NCBI GenBank assembly: GCA_008011715.2
Contig: CP136508.1
Coordinates: forward strand, 4,774,001-4,838,000
DNA length: 64,000 bases
Direction of reading: 5' to 3'
Source: [Empedobacter] haloabium
GTDB lineage: Bacteria > Pseudomonadota > Gammaproteobacteria > Burkholderiales > Burkholderiaceae_D
The position numbers and the translations under genes were made by a program. The notes below the pieces were generated by a model, which searched no databases, had not been told where the DNA came from, and saw only the letters and a program-made list of their open reading frames with translations. Within the stretch, counting starts at the first letter, position 1. The number at the start of each line of letters is the position of its first letter. This document shows positions 63,808 through 64,000 of the stretch, piece by piece.

Positions 63808-64000
63808 ATGACACCCGTCGCTGCCCCTGGCCTGACCCTGTACCGCTGGCGCATGGCGTATTTCGTGCGTGCGTCGGCAACGCTGTACCGACGCTGGAGC
63901 CATGTGCTGGCGGTCGCGCTCGCGCTGGGCGGGCTGGCGCTGCTGGAGCGGCCCGAGCTGCTGGCCGGGCCGCTGCCGCATTTCCGCGTCGCACCGGCCG
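63808..64000 (+). CDS. 5' end of an unidentified membrane protein (cut by window edge)
   Basis: The frame from ATG 63808 is open to the right edge (64 codons). MTPVAAPGLTLYRWRMAYFV, a basic stretch, then a hydrophobic helix (HVLAVALALGGLALL) suggest an inner-membrane protein. Too little is visible to name it. Confidence 0.55.
   Translation, partial: MTPVAAPGLTLYRWRMAYFVRASATLYRRWSHVLAVALALGGLALLERPELLAGPLPHFRVAPA

Overview
The window reads as chromosome of a GC-rich betaproteobacterium of the family Oxalobacteraceae (Massilia, Duganella or Pseudoduganella type). This rests on gene content and on style: a phasin gene, a PEP-CTERM protein, an slpA(fkpB)-ispH / radC / rpmB-rpmG neighbourhood, sbp-cysTWA-cysB, and recurrent intergenic GGGGTCAGACCCC / GGGGACAGACCCC palindromes, which I associate with this family. 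The genus is an inference; no rRNA is present.

Layout. 0-2.3 kb: 3' part of a TonB-dependent receptor. 2.4-8.7 kb: sulfate uptake block on the minus strand (sbp, a small serine hydrolase, a 1-Cys peroxiredoxin, cysT, cysW, cysA, cysB). 8.7-16 kb: dgkA, an IclR regulator, a D-Ala-D-Ala endopeptidase, a nitroreductase, an EamA exporter, a phasin with a well-defined promoter and operators, and a DauR-like regulator translationally coupled to a PLP-dependent ammonia-lyase. 16-19.7 kb: livHMGF branched-chain amino acid ABC transporter without its binding protein. 20-25 kb: ispH-fkpB, radC, an LtaS-like sulfatase-fold enzyme, rpmB-rpmG. 25-34.4 kb: desaturase, MscS channel, RsmB, PurN, barstar, glycine-zipper protein, spermidine-synthase-like protein, GspE/PilB ATPase and tRNA-Lys.

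34.7-49.1 kb is the accessory highlight: a type VI secretion effector island. An intact vgrG is followed 6 nt later by a 1640-residue Rhs protein. Its last 151 residues look like an ADP-ribosyltransferase toxin (R, STS and ExE elements), and a candidate immunity gene overlaps its stop codon. Downstream lies an AT-richer scrap-yard of related modules. It holds a second copy of the immunity gene and its partner (the partner is broken in the first copy), two almost identical PAAR genes, and an Rhs N-terminal header joined directly to a TNT-type NAD-glycohydrolase domain with a frameshift. It also holds a frameshifted TNT immunity gene, a second TNT/immunity remnant, a vgrG remnant and four further candidate immunity genes. 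The island records repeated duplication and swapping of toxin tips.

49.2-64 kb: PEP-CTERM protein, a membrane protein, a secreted protein, an acyltransferase-3 protein, a tiny membrane protein, a Yellow/MRJP-like beta-propeller, EamA, PhzF, three predicted secreted HExxH metalloproteins, a BON protein with LEA-like 11-residue repeats, a chemoreceptor with a C-terminal WEEF tether, and the start of an unidentified membrane protein at the right edge.
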